DNA of 47,419 nucleotides from NCBI RefSeq assembly GCF_016909185.1, contig NZ_JAFBFH010000036.1, forward strand, positions 1 to 47,419, read 5' to 3'. Position numbers and translations under genes: made by a program. The notes under the pieces were generated by a model. The model saw only the letters and a list, made by a program, of their open reading frames with translations, searched no databases and was not told the DNA's origin. Below, piece by piece: positions 1 to 8,804 of this stretch; the stretch's first letter is position 1, and each line of letters begins with the position of its first letter. The DNA comes from Siminovitchia thermophila (GTDB lineage Bacteria > Bacillota > Bacilli > Bacillales > Bacillaceae_C).

Positions 1-20
1 GAGGAGTTGGCAAGTGGCGT

Positions 21-62
21 ATTTAATTTATGTATGCCCTACGGGCCATACATAAATTAAAT
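21..62. repeat. Long intergenic palindrome at left edge
   Basis: Two perfect 16-bp inverted arms (21-36 and 47-62, starting ATTTAATTTATG) flank a 10-nt centre in which CCC and GGG can also pair. GGC before the left arm and GCC after the right arm extend the symmetry with a small bulge. No T-run follows on either strand, so it is not a standard terminator. It could be the end of a small mobile element or a recombination remnant. The sequence to its left is cut off by the window. Confidence 0.6.
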
Positions 63-280
63 GCCAATCCCTACATTATTAGTTTGCCATAAACAATCCT
101 TAAAGATATTTCTTGTATTCAAAACAATCATAATTGTAAAAGCTATTTTAGGTTTTTCTAGATGTACCCGCTCAAGCAATATTTTAATTACGCTAGGAAA
201 CTGCCATATCGACATTCTTTTTCCCGCAAAAGCACCGTTAGGATTTTTACTGTTATTTTCTCAAATAGATCAATTTGTCA

Positions 281-1288
281 TTACCTTTTCATAATTTCCA
301 AAACATCATTCTGCATAATCGTATAAAAGCGCTCTTCCTCCTCAATAAAAGGAGCGTGTGCGGAATGATGAAAAGTGTACATTTTCTTGTATGGAGCTTC
401 AATTGAGTCATAAAAGCGTTTAGCTTGGGTGTATGTTGTTTGATAATCATGGACACCCTGGAGTATAAAGACAGGGAGGTTGAGTGTTGGAATAAGTTCT
501 ACTAAATCGGTTGTAGCCATGATATGACCTAATGACTGATAGCTGTAAATACTCCCTGGGAAAATATTCATTCGTTCTTGAAAAGAATAATGTGGGCAAG
601 TAAAAACATGTTTTAGTATTTTAAAATGTGAATACCCGGTACGCTTAAACCCACCTCCATACTTGTTTGTAAACTTTTCTCTAATAGCACCATATGAACG
701 ATTTTTGTAATATGTATCGTTAAATGCAACTTTTTCTATTTGTTTTTGCGCACGGTTGTCACGTTTAGCTATCGCGGTTTGCAAGATAAAGTGATAGGTC
801 TCTTTTTCAGATTCTTTTGCTGACCCTATTTGACCAATACCAATATAGGCGTGGAAAAGCTCAGGTTTGTCTCTTGCCACAAGGCTCCCAAGAAAAGTGC
901 CCCATGAATGTCCAAGCAGAAAAACTTTGTCTTGTGAATATTTATTTCTCAAATAGTTTATTACTTGTATCGTATCGTCAACTAACTGTTCAACCGTTAG
1001 TTGTTTTTTAGCGTCTTTAACATGGTAAGACATTCCTGCTCCTCTTTGATCCCAGTAACAGACGTCAAAAAATTGCTCAAGCCTAATATCGTGAGCTTTA
1101 ATAATAGGATAGACAGGAAATCCAGGCCCGCCATGTAAAAATAATAATAATGGGTTTCCTTTATTTAAAGATTCAATGATGATTCCTTGTCTTACTCCGT
1201 TAATTTGTATATACTCCTTTATTATTGTTCCTGTTCCATTTTCTTCACGCAAGTTACTCAAAGGTTTTTCAACAGAATCTAAAAGCAC
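281..1288 (-). CDS. Alpha/beta hydrolase (proline iminopeptidase-like)
   Basis: Predicted cytoplasmic alpha/beta-fold hydrolase of about 335 residues. Visible motifs are the oxyanion-hole HGGPG near residue 52, the DQRGAG strand typical of prolyl iminopeptidase-like enzymes, the nucleophile elbow GHSWG (Ser about 128), an acid in GVHD (Asp about 281) and the catalytic His in SAHAP (about 311). I start it at the GTG at 1288 because GAGGGAG lies 8 nt upstream; the frame stays open nine codons further to a TTG without a good ribosome site. The gene stands alone, looks more AT-rich than its neighbours and may be an acquired accessory gene. The substrate (peptide, ester or lactone) cannot be told from sequence. 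Confidence 0.8.
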   Translation of the reverse strand: MLLDSVEKPLSNLREENGTGTIIKEYIQINGVRQGIIIESLNKGNPLLLFLHGGPGFPVYPIIKAHDIRLEQFFDVCYWDQRGAGMSYHVKDAKKQLTVEQLVDDTIQVINYLRNKYSQDKVFLLGHSWGTFLGSLVARDKPELFHAYIGIGQIGSAKESEKETYHFILQTAIAKRDNRAQKQIEKVAFNDTYYKNRSYGAIREKFTNKYGGGFKRTGYSHFKILKHVFTCPHYSFQERMNIFPGSIYSYQSLGHIMATTDLVELIPTLNLPVFILQGVHDYQTTYTQAKRFYDSIEAPYKKMYTFHHSAHAPFIEEEERFYTIMQNDVLEIMKR

Positions 1289-1564
1289 TCTATCCGCTCC
1301 CTCAAGAAAGGTCAATTTCTATACTTATCAATTCTCTCTATATTCTATAATTCCGCCAGTTAGTGAATCATTTCGTGACACTAGATAACCTAAGTGTAGC
1401 AAAATTTCCTATATTTTGCAGGAAATGCCCTTTCATCATCAAGCCATAGCGATTTTCTTTCTGTGGTGATAAATGCTTTTTAATACTTGAAATCACGTGA
1501 GGTAATGGTTCAAATATTTGGTTTTATTACATCAATAATATCCATCTTATATAAAGTGAATCTT

Positions 1565-1718
1565 CATTCAGCAGGCGTTTTCTTCCACCTCCTACTGAAT
1601 GTTAGTTGAACGAATCGGGCATTTAAGTGCCGTTTTCTTCCACTTAGACCTTTTGTATCAACTCAGGTCTTGAAGTGGTGTATATGGCACCTTACATGCG
1701 GGATAAATCACCTTCAAG
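1565..1718 (-). ncRNA. Candidate structured RNA (hairpin cluster)
   Basis: The 610-bp gap between the hydrolase and sqhC holds four stems in series. H4: 1565-1575 with 1591-1601, 11 pairs. H3: 1624-1629 with 1641-1646, 6 pairs. H2: 1647-1650 with 1666-1669. H1: 1669-1675 with 1712-1718, enclosing GGTG/CACC (1677-1680 with 1688-1691). H3 and H4 carry the same 12-nt loop sequence (CGTTTTCTTCCA on the plus strand, 1576-1587 and 1631-1642). The one irregular pair in H4 is a G-U wobble if the minus strand is transcribed and an A-C mismatch if the plus strand is, which favours the minus strand. I see no clear promoter and match it to no family I can name. A decayed mobile-element end is the main alternative. 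Confidence 0.35.
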
Positions 1719-1833
1719 GCTGCTCAACATCCGAGTTACGGCGGCGTTTGGCGGCTCTTTTTCAAATATCATGACGCCCTGTATTTATTCGCGTTCAAAG
1801 AATTCATCTGTCTTTAATGGAAATGAACAGTTG

Positions 1834-1868
1834 AACACCCTTAAATTTGACACTTTGAAGGTGTTTTT
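1834..1868 (+). terminator. Weak hairpin plus T-run, plus strand
   Basis: AACACC (1834-1839) pairs with GGTGTT (1860-1865), followed by a short T-run. No plus-strand gene lies upstream, so it would only act as a terminator if the structured region at 1565-1718 were transcribed rightward. It lies just downstream of the minus-strand sqhC stop. Confidence 0.3.
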
Positions 1869-1898
1869 CCTGTTTCAAAATAGTTCAAATGGGCATTT

Positions 1899-3782
1899 TC
1901 ATTGATTTTTATACTTTTTTACGTAGTTCGTTAAGCTTATTAAAGGAAAGATGTAGCGGTAACTGTGATAATGGATATAAAATGCGCCGCCCATACCCTG
2001 ACCGACGGGATAGTCATCCGTCCAGTCCTTTTGGTCGTATTTTTGTAATAGATAATCGATGCCGAAATTGATTTCCCTTGAAGGTTTGGCTTCGGCAGCA
2101 ATGAGACTGTCCAACGCCCAGGAAGTTTGAGTAATGTTGCTTGCTCCTAGGGGTATATACTGATTTTTCTGGTCACTATGACAAGATTCCCCCCAGCCGC
2201 CGTCTTCATTTTGAATGTGCTTCAACCAATGCAGCGCTTTTTGAATATGTTTTTCCTCCGGATTTATCCCAGCTGCCAAAAGGCCGGTCATTGCCGCCCA
2301 TGTTCCATATATATAGCAAATTCCCCAGCGGCCATACCAGGTGCCGTCTTTTCTCTGGTTGGTAAGAAGCCAGTTTGTTCCGTTCTTTACAATTCGGTGT
2401 TTTTTCGGCAAATTCGTATAATGACCGAGAAACTCAAGTGTCCTTCCGGTCAGGTCCGCACTGCTGGCATCTGAAATGAGAAACTTGTTTCCTTCGATCG
2501 GGAGCAGGTTCCATATCTTTTTATCGATATTTTTTTCGAATGCCGGCCAGCCGCCATCACGATTTTGCATGGAAAGACTCCATGACACACCGCGGTTCCA
2601 TGATTCCCGAATTGTGGCAGATTGGACCGTAGCGGACAGCGCCCTCAAAGATGCAGTAGTGTCATCCACATCCGGGTTAAATGTATTGATGTCCGAGAAA
2701 CCCCATCCACCGGGCATAACACCGGAATTACGAATAGCCCAATCGCCGAATTTGATATGCTGTTTCTCCAGTAAATACCTGTTCGCTTTTTGGATAGCGG
2801 GATCTGATGGTGAAATTCCCGCGCTTTGCATGGCAAATGAAATGAGAGAGGTATTCCACACATTGGCTGTTGTGTATTGCATATGGGTGTGACCCTTGAT
2901 AGTACATCTCATTCTTTTTAAGCCGTCAATCGCTTTGGTAATGAGGGGGGCATCTTTTCGGCTACCAAGCGAAAGCAAAGCAAAAATCATGAGAAAAGTG
3001 GCACTGAAGTAGCTGTTTAACGTGCCATCCGGTTCGATGTGTGTAAGCATATATTGCTTTGTTCGCTCAATGGCCGATTGGCGAAGCTGAAATGGCAGGC
3101 CGATGAGGTATTTAACCGCTTTTTCCATATAATCGGCGATTGTTTTCAGCTTTCGGAGCTCTTCGTTTGAATAGAAATCACTCGATCTGGATGTAAATAA
3201 ATGCGAAAGATCTGGACTGTATTTTGTTTTTTTACTGTATTTTTTTGTTGCCAAAATCATGATGGGGGCGAGGTTGGCCCGGCCAAATACTGAAATGTCA
3301 TAAAAATGGATTGGAAAAGAGAGGGGAAGCAAGATCAATTCTACGGGTATGGGGAAAAAAGCCGGCCATTGATATTGTCCGGTTAACGCAAGCATTATTT
3401 TTGTAAACATATGGGATTTTTGAATTCCGCCATTCTTGACAATAAACTTTTTGGCTGCCCGCATTTGTGGATCTGATGTCGAATAATAGGTGGAATAAAG
3501 GAGTGCATAGTATGCTTCCACTGTAGCCGTTAAATTTCCGTCTCCTTCATCGTAATAAAGTTTCCATGCCCCATTCTTTTCTTGCCTGCTGAGGAGGCGT
3601 TGAGTCAATTCGCGGATTAAATCTTCATCATTTATTTCCAGCGTCCTTAATAAAATAATCATATACGCGTCGGTGGAAGTCCCCGTTTCAAAAGGGAAAT
3701 TCCACGACCCATCAGAAGATTGGCGGGCTTTCAGCTCTTCGGTGATGCGCCGGATGGTCATCTCAACGTGTTCAAATTTCAA
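1899..3782 (-). CDS. sqhC: Squalene-hopene / sporulenol cyclase family (SqhC)
   Basis: Triterpene cyclase of 627 residues, close in length to B. subtilis SqhC (sporulenol synthase, about 632). It should protonate and cyclise a linear C30/C35 polyprenoid to a polycyclic lipid, acting as a monotopic membrane enzyme. The catalytic DxDD motif is DVDDT at residues 371-375, preceded by PGGWGFSDIN as in Bacillus SqhC. Several QW repeats are visible (QSSDGSW, QEKNGAW, QNRDGGW, QRKDGTW, QNEDGGW). The start is TTG at 3782 with AAGGAG about 10 nt upstream. It is divergent from the DUF2515 gene with almost no room between them. Whether the natural substrate is squalene or tetraprenyl-beta-curcumene is not decided here; resemblance to the B. 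subtilis protein favours the latter. Confidence 0.9.
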   Translation of the reverse strand: MKFEHVEMTIRRITEELKARQSSDGSWNFPFETGTSTDAYMIILLRTLEINDEDLIRELTQRLLSRQEKNGAWKLYYDEGDGNLTATVEAYYALLYSTYYSTSDPQMRAAKKFIVKNGGIQKSHMFTKIMLALTGQYQWPAFFPIPVELILLPLSFPIHFYDISVFGRANLAPIMILATKKYSKKTKYSPDLSHLFTSRSSDFYSNEELRKLKTIADYMEKAVKYLIGLPFQLRQSAIERTKQYMLTHIEPDGTLNSYFSATFLMIFALLSLGSRKDAPLITKAIDGLKRMRCTIKGHTHMQYTTANVWNTSLISFAMQSAGISPSDPAIQKANRYLLEKQHIKFGDWAIRNSGVMPGGWGFSDINTFNPDVDDTTASLRALSATVQSATIRESWNRGVSWSLSMQNRDGGWPAFEKNIDKKIWNLLPIEGNKFLISDASSADLTGRTLEFLGHYTNLPKKHRIVKNGTNWLLTNQRKDGTWYGRWGICYIYGTWAAMTGLLAAGINPEEKHIQKALHWLKHIQNEDGGWGESCHSDQKNQYIPLGASNITQTSWALDSLIAAEAKPSREINFGIDYLLQKYDQKDWTDDYPVGQGMGGAFYIHYHSYRYIFPLISLTNYVKKYKNQ

Positions 3783-3796
3783 TTAAAACCAACTCC

Positions 3797-5014
3797 TTGC
3801 TTGCTATGTGTATGTTTCATATTTATTCTTGCGGGGAAAAAGAATGCGGTTTGGGGGTGAAGGAGTTTTTTGTTAAAAAAAAACTAACGAAAAAAAAGCT
3901 CTCTGACCATCTTATCCCCATGAAAAATCAATTGAAGAAAAAAGAGGGTACCCCTTCATCTTGCGAATCGGCAGTCTTGCCGAGTAAAGACAAGATGCTG
4001 TTGGAGCAAATAAAAGCCCAAACCGCCGCTTTAAATCTCAATAATGTGACAAGAACAATGGCTTACCTGAATTTTTATCTGCATTACCCGGAAATCCATT
4101 GGGCTTTTTTAGGTCATGTCGTTTCTCGGAACGGTGGTTGGAATATGACGGATCTAAAAGGAGAATTGCTTGTAAAGCTATTAAATGAAAGACGGAGGGA
4201 AGACTATTTCCTTTTTTTAGAGAGGGGAAATTGGCTCATCTTCCAGGACATCTATCCCCAGTTTCTACTTTATGCGGAATCCGTGAAACAAAATAGGAAT
4301 TTATTTTATTTGTTGCCCTATTTGCATGTATCCGTTTTTATGGAAGTAGTGTGGAATGACTTTTGGAATAGAGGAGACAGCTATACGTTGGCGATTGCCC
4401 AGGTCATCAATGAACAGAGTTATCTAGAAAAGCGAGTTGTAAAAAATCCGGTGTATCAAGAGAAAGTACTTTATACGTTTGAATTTCTTTTACAGGAACT
4501 GCTTTCATTCAACCATATTCTGTTTCCGTATTCAGAGCCGGATCATGAAGGAGGAACCGCGCTTGTCGGAATGACACTTGATTATTTCGGCTCGCTTCAT
4601 GAACGCATTGTACTTGGTAAGCACTTATATCGTCTGTTATTTTCTGACCAGCGTTTGTGGCGAAAGGTGTTGGGATGGTGTATCGCCCAGCCGCATACAG
4701 GATCAAGGAAAGACTATTGGCCGCATCTTTTCAACGATGTGCATGAAGGGTTGCCGGGCACTATTTATAAAAGATTAAAGAAATGCCAATTGAAAAAAGG
4801 ATTTCCACGATTTTATAGCCCAAGACTGGAATTTGCCTGGAAAAATGTTGTTCAAGAAGATGCGGAAGAAGGGGACTGGTTTAATCGCTGGGACGTCATC
4901 TACTACTTGGAAAAAGATCATGAAAAAAAGAGTGGGGACATAGAAGATGATTACTGTGAAACGCTGGAAAATCTCGAGTTTGCGGCCTCCGCCAAAACAG
5001 CATTTTCGAAATAG
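3797..5014 (+). CDS. DUF2515 family protein (YppC-like)
   Basis: Soluble protein of up to 405 residues whose core, from LLEQIKAQTAALNLNNVTRT near residue 68 onward, resembles the DUF2515 family (B. subtilis YppC as I recall). The function is unknown. The core is rich in aromatic residues (NFYLHYPEIHWAFLGH, GDWFNRWDVIYYLEK). The N terminus is uncertain: the TTG at 3797 and following ATGs lack a ribosome site, and a GTG at 3857 is an alternative. A strong AAGGAG at 3860-3865 sits inside the frame just before a run of nine A, with no usable start in register behind it. Its 3' end overlaps the next gene. Confidence 0.7.
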   Translation: MLAMCMFHIYSCGEKECGLGVKEFFVKKKLTKKKLSDHLIPMKNQLKKKEGTPSSCESAVLPSKDKMLLEQIKAQTAALNLNNVTRTMAYLNFYLHYPEIHWAFLGHVVSRNGGWNMTDLKGELLVKLLNERRREDYFLFLERGNWLIFQDIYPQFLLYAESVKQNRNLFYLLPYLHVSVFMEVVWNDFWNRGDSYTLAIAQVINEQSYLEKRVVKNPVYQEKVLYTFEFLLQELLSFNHILFPYSEPDHEGGTALVGMTLDYFGSLHERIVLGKHLYRLLFSDQRLWRKVLGWCIAQPHTGSRKDYWPHLFNDVHEGLPGTIYKRLKKCQLKKGFPRFYSPRLEFAWKNVVQEDAEEGDWFNRWDVIYYLEKDHEKKSGDIEDDYCETLENLEFAASAKTAFSK

Positions 5015-5396
5015 GAGGCCTTCTTATTTTACGGCGATTGTATTTGGCTGCCTTATCGCGACATATTTGGATTTGTTATTGGTTGGTAAAGGGTTATATG
5101 AGTTTCCCAAACGGCCGTTTTCGGATGTTTTTCCTATCGATGTGTTTTTTACACTGGTTGCTTTGCCGTTATTCACGTTACTGTTTTTGTATATGGGAAA
5201 GCACATGTCCAGGAAGGGAAGATGTCTTTTCTACTTGGGATTGGGTCTTGCAGCCGCGGTATTTGAAATGTTGGCGGAATCCGCCGGATTACTTCGGCAT
5301 ACAGAAAGCTGGCATCATTGGTATTCGACGATTGGATATTTTCTGTTTATGTATCTCGTATGGATGGTTTCCCAAGGCGTCCGGGTAAATAAATAG
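4947..5396 (+). CDS. Small membrane protein, CBO0543-like
   Basis: Protein of up to 149 residues with four predicted membrane segments (about 29-47, 64-82, 92-110, 122-142) linked by short loops containing GLYEFPKRPFSD and ESWHHWYSTIGY. The layout resembles the CBO0543 family of small Firmicute membrane proteins, function unknown. The frame opens inside the end of the DUF2515 gene (68-bp overlap), so translation may be coupled. A strong AGGAGG lies at the end of the upstream gene but no normal start codon follows it at usual spacing, leaving the exact start unresolved. Confidence 0.6.
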   Translation: MITVKRWKISSLRPPPKQHFRNRRPSYFTAIVFGCLIATYLDLLLVGKGLYEFPKRPFSDVFPIDVFFTLVALPLFTLLFLYMGKHMSRKGRCLFYLGLGLAAAVFEMLAESAGLLRHTESWHHWYSTIGYFLFMYLVWMVSQGVRVNK

Positions 5397-5466
5397 TCTT
5401 TCTATCCAATAGTGTGGTAGTATGATATAGGAAATTGAACGATGACGGATTGGCAGGCGGTATCAG

Positions 5467-6381
5467 ATGAACAGCTTTTTGCTATACATTTTGTTATTTG
5501 TACTCATGATCGTTTGGGGGTTTAATGTCACTGCGATTAAAATTATCGTCAGCCACTTCTCTCCGGTGACAATTACGTCTTTACGCATTTTTCTCGCTTT
5601 TTTAACACTCTCGCCGTTGCTATTTTATCGCAATAAAATTCAAAGGCTTTCATTTAAAAACATACTGATGATTGCGTGTGTTGCTGTTTTTGGAGTTCTT
5701 GGCCACCATGCTTTTTTATCTGTCGGACTAAAGTATACAAGCGCGGCCAATGGAGGCTTGATTCTTGGCTCGGTGCCCATTGTTACGACCGTCGCGGCTG
5801 CTCTTTTTCTTGGCGACCGTCTGACGGTTTTTCGGATTCTTGGTTTGGTTTTTGGGTTCTCGGGAGTGGCTTTGATCATGCTTGCCAAGCCGGGAGCGGC
5901 ATTGCAATTTTCCATTGGGGATATATTCATTTTTCTCGCCGTTCTTACTCAAGCGGCCAGTTTTATTTTAATTAATAAAATGGCAAACTCGGTAGGTTCG
6001 CAATCTTTGACGGGGTTGTCCATGTTGATGGGATCCGTTATGTTATTCGTCCTTAGCGTCACGGTTGAACCTGAAGGATTGGCTTCCTTGAAAACGGGGA
6101 CTCTCATGGCCTGGCTCGTGTTTTTTGCGTCTGGTTCCATTGCGACGGCAATGGGCCATCTTTTGTATAACTATGCCATTCAGAGAATTGGAGCAGGCCA
6201 GGCTGCTCTTTTTCTTAACTTGTCTCCCTTCTTTTCGTTGGTTGGGGCTGCTGTATTTCTCGGAGAAAAAATTTATTCCATCCAATGGATCGGGTTTTTG
6301 TTGATTGTGGTCGGGGTCGTGCTCGGAACCGGATTTTTGGAACACCGCGCTAAAATCAAGAAGCCGGAAGGTGGAAAGTGA
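5467..6381 (+). CDS. EamA/DMT-family transporter
   Basis: Ten-helix drug/metabolite transporter of 304 residues made of two tandem EamA domains (about 8-140 and 150-290). Each half shows the usual small-residue helices and end-of-domain pattern (FLGDRLTVFRILGLVFGFSGVALI and FLGEKIYSIQWIGFLLIVVGVVLG). It probably exports a metabolite or amino acid across the cytoplasmic membrane; the substrate cannot be predicted. A TATGAT -10-like hexamer lies about 45 bp upstream. It is followed by the palindromic repeat at 6434-6478, which may end its transcript. Confidence 0.85.
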   Translation: MNSFLLYILLFVLMIVWGFNVTAIKIIVSHFSPVTITSLRIFLAFLTLSPLLFYRNKIQRLSFKNILMIACVAVFGVLGHHAFLSVGLKYTSAANGGLILGSVPIVTTVAAALFLGDRLTVFRILGLVFGFSGVALIMLAKPGAALQFSIGDIFIFLAVLTQAASFILINKMANSVGSQSLTGLSMLMGSVMLFVLSVTVEPEGLASLKTGTLMAWLVFFASGSIATAMGHLLYNYAIQRIGAGQAALFLNLSPFFSLVGAAVFLGEKIYSIQWIGFLLIVVGVVLGTGFLEHRAKIKKPEGGK

Positions 6382-6433
6382 GAGGTTCGACCATAAGTTG
6401 AAAACGAATTGCTGTTTGTCCAATCGTGAAAAT

Positions 6434-6478
6434 AAACCGCATGAAATCAAGGTTTTTACATTTGATTTCATGCGGTTT
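6434..6478. repeat. Perfect 17-bp palindromic hairpin
   Basis: Arms AAACCGCATGAAATCAA (6434-6450) and its exact reverse complement (6462-6478) around an 11-nt loop. A second, slightly diverged copy of the same palindrome is at 25890-25934. It lies between the convergent DMT and hemAT genes, in the 383-bp gap at 6382-6764, where it could serve as a bidirectional terminator. Confidence 0.75.
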
Positions 6479-6663
6479 CATTTGTATAAGGCTTTATTTT
6501 CATAAGAAAGAGGTGGCCGAGTTCATTTCTGAAATTCAATGGAAATTTTCACATCCTTTTCATTCACCTGTCACTCATATTTCAGCCGACTCAATGGGTT
6601 TCTTCATTTCCAGCACGATCGTTTTGTAACGGTTTTATACGGCCTTGCCTCTACATATAGACA

Positions 6664-6712
6664 TAATAAAAGCACCGCCAATTGTCAGACGCGCATCTCA
6701 CAATTGGGGTGC
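6664..6712 (-). terminator. Terminator of hemAT
   Basis: GCACC+CCAATTGT (6672-6676, 6678-6685) pairs with ACAATTGGGGTGC (6700-6712), giving a 13-bp stem with one bulged G. On the minus strand it is followed by CTTTTATTAT. It lies about 50 bp past the hemAT stop. Confidence 0.7.
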
Positions 6713-6764
6713 AATTCAGGTTCCTGCCTTCAATAGTCATGATCAAGCAGCAGTCAGCTCTATT

Positions 6765-8072
6765 TTACGCCTTTATGGCTGCTTCATTCAATTCTTCGGC
6801 AGATTCGGCCACGATCGAAGTCGCATGTTCAATTTCCTTTACAACTTTGATTAGAACTTTTACTTGTTCTTGCACTTCCGTTGCGGTAATGCTGTTTTGT
6901 TGTACGGACTGGACTATTTTTTGGAACGATTCATAGGTGTCTCTTGAAGAGGTAATACCGGATTGCACTGCGTTTTCCACCTGTTCCAAAGATTCGATGA
7001 CCCGCTCTTTATGGTTGTTGGAAGTGGTGATTAATTCATGTATTTGAGTAATGGAATCTTTTGTTTGTTCAGCAAGCTTTTGCACTTCCTGGGCAAGTAC
7101 AGCAAATCCCCTGCCATGTTCTCCGGCTCTTGCCGCCTCTATGGCGGAGTTTAAAGCCAAGACGTTTGTTTGTTCGGCTATATCTTGGACCATATATATG
7201 ACATTTGAGATTTTTTCGGAAGACTCTCCCAGCTTATGGATACTTTCAATCATTTCCTTTGACAGTTCTTCCATAAAGTTGATCTTTTCAAGGAGTTCAT
7301 TTAAATTGTTTTGGCCATCACTGGCAAAGTCTCTAGCCAATATGGCTTTTTCGTTACTTTCAGCCGTTGTTTGATTGACTTCATCAATGCTTATGCTTAA
7401 CGTTTCAACAGAAGCCTGATTTTGCTCAGCAAGTGCCACAAGGTCTTCACTGACAGCTGTCATTTTATTTTTCAAGTAGGATTTCCCTTCTTCGAACTGA
7501 ACGCTTAACTGTTCCATTTGTTCTTGATGGTATGCTTCAAGCACAATTTGTTGTTCAAAGCTCAATACCTTTTGCACCGCGTCAATCACGCTCAGAAGCT
7601 CCCCTTTGGATTGCACTTCTTTAAAAATAATCTGGGTAAGTGAATTTTGTATATTTTGGAAAGCCCCCATATACCAAGAAGGTTCAAGCCCTATTTTAAA
7701 ATGTATATTGGCTACCTTCAGTCTTTTATTGATAAAATTCTTGTCAATATTGCCGTCAAACAATTCAATCATATGTCTTCTTAACGTCTTTTTTAGTCTA
7801 TCCACCGTACTGTGTTTTAGAACCATTTCTTTTAAATGATCAAGATTTAAAATAGTGTCATAGAAAGTATTCACCAATAGATCAATATTCTTTTCGATTA
7901 GTGGCTGAATGCTTTTGATGATATCCAAATCAGATTTACTTAAATCGATCATCTTCATTTTGGCTATGAGACGGGCATCCTGAATGTCAATATCACCCGT
8001 TCCCCTGCTTTTGAGTGTTTTTACTGTTTTATCGGATTTGCCACTTTTTTTTACCAAACCGAACAATGCCAT
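6765..8072 (-). CDS. hemAT: HemAT: globin-coupled aerotaxis receptor
   Basis: Soluble heme-based oxygen sensor and chemotaxis transducer of 435 residues, close to B. subtilis HemAT (432). The N-terminal globin domain (about 35-185) has the proximal-His segment [18 protein letters not shown] (His about 124) and a distal Tyr about 71 (NTFYDTIL), both as in the B. subtilis protein. The C-terminal half is a methyl-accepting signalling coiled coil with the hairpin tip around [19 protein letters not shown]. There is no membrane segment. I start at ATG 8072 because GGAGG lies 8 nt upstream; the frame runs 44 codons further without support. It is divergent from the che operon, so CheW and CheA encoded there are likely partners. 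Confidence 0.93.
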   Translation of the reverse strand: MALFGLVKKSGKSDKTVKTLKSRGTGDIDIQDARLIAKMKMIDLSKSDLDIIKSIQPLIEKNIDLLVNTFYDTILNLDHLKEMVLKHSTVDRLKKTLRRHMIELFDGNIDKNFINKRLKVANIHFKIGLEPSWYMGAFQNIQNSLTQIIFKEVQSKGELLSVIDAVQKVLSFEQQIVLEAYHQEQMEQLSVQFEEGKSYLKNKMTAVSEDLVALAEQNQASVETLSISIDEVNQTTAESNEKAILARDFASDGQNNLNELLEKINFMEELSKEMIESIHKLGESSEKISNVIYMVQDIAEQTNVLALNSAIEAARAGEHGRGFAVLAQEVQKLAEQTKDSITQIHELITTSNNHKERVIESLEQVENAVQSGITSSRDTYESFQKIVQSVQQNSITATEVQEQVKVLIKVVKEIEHATSIVAESAEELNEAAIKA

Positions 8073-8184
8073 CCTGCTTCCTCCCCATTCCTTGATCCAC
8101 TTTAACCAGCTTCTTGCTTTATGAAATGAAAAATACGATTCATCATACACATTATTATGTTTAATATTTTGCCTGCAATTATTT

Positions 8185-8212
8185 ATATCGGCTATGTTAA
8201 TCATATTATTTA
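8185..8212 (-). promoter_or_regulatory. SigmaD-type promoter of hemAT
   Basis: On the minus strand TAAA (8209-8212) is followed after 16 nt by GCCGATAT (8185-8192), a full match to the SigmaD -35/-10 consensus. Transcription would start near 8178, about 105 nt before the hemAT ATG, which also excludes the longer frame as the coding start. Confidence 0.75.
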
Positions 8213-8504
8213 GTTTTACAAGGAATTTGTTTTATATTTTTTTGCTATACGGGGCGATCGTCCCGCCGCTTGATCTTTTTTAATTTCTAAAGCCAATAAA
8301 AATGAGTCTTTATGCCTAGGTAAAAAATAACATGTTTCCGTTGAATTATCAAATTTTATGTAGTATTTTTAAAATTATCTTGTAAACTTTCCTTTATTCT
8401 TTTTGTAAGGATAATGGGCAGATGGCGGGGGATGCCAGCATTGTTCATTTAAAAAGGCGTTATAGTGAGTTTGAAGGAAGTGTTTAGGGCTTAAAATGAT
8501 TTGA

Positions 8505-8678
8505 GAATTGTTTCACTATGAAAAGTTTGTTGCCGAGATTGCCGGGTTCGTCAAGTTCATGAAAGCACCAAAAATATTAGACGTGTTTAAGGGAATCATT
8601 GCAGCAATCCAACAGCCGTTTGCGGAATGTTTGCCTAAAGGGGGCGGATGGAGATGTGCAAACGAACTGTTTGAATAG
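8505..8678 (+). pseudogene. Orphan reading-frame fragment
   Basis: The 827-bp gap between hemAT and cheW contains a 57-codon open stretch that begins right after a stop and reads like protein: FVAEIAGFVKFMKAP, then IIAAIQQPFAECLPKGGGW, ending CANELFE and a stop. Only a TTG (8508) is available as start and it has no ribosome site. I read it as the tail of a lost gene, though a small gene or chance cannot be excluded. I do not recognise the family. The rest of the gap is AT-rich and empty except for the promoter elements listed. Confidence 0.3.
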
Positions 8679-8804
8679 TAAAAAAACTCCCTGCATTCTA
8701 AAGAAAGTGTCATGTATGTCGATAAAAATGATATGAGATATCCAGTTTTGTAAACAGGCACGAGATAAATATTGAATAGAGGATGTCAATGTTCCTGTAT
8801 GTCG

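Noticed and set aside
2178-2892. Plus-strand frames of 98 and 138 codons inside sqhC
   Set aside because: They are antisense to a fully conserved cyclase and show no independent features.
8516-8789. Two overlapping minus-strand frames of 70-81 codons before cheW
   Set aside because: They mirror the orphan plus-strand fragment, have no start signals and look like antisense shadow.
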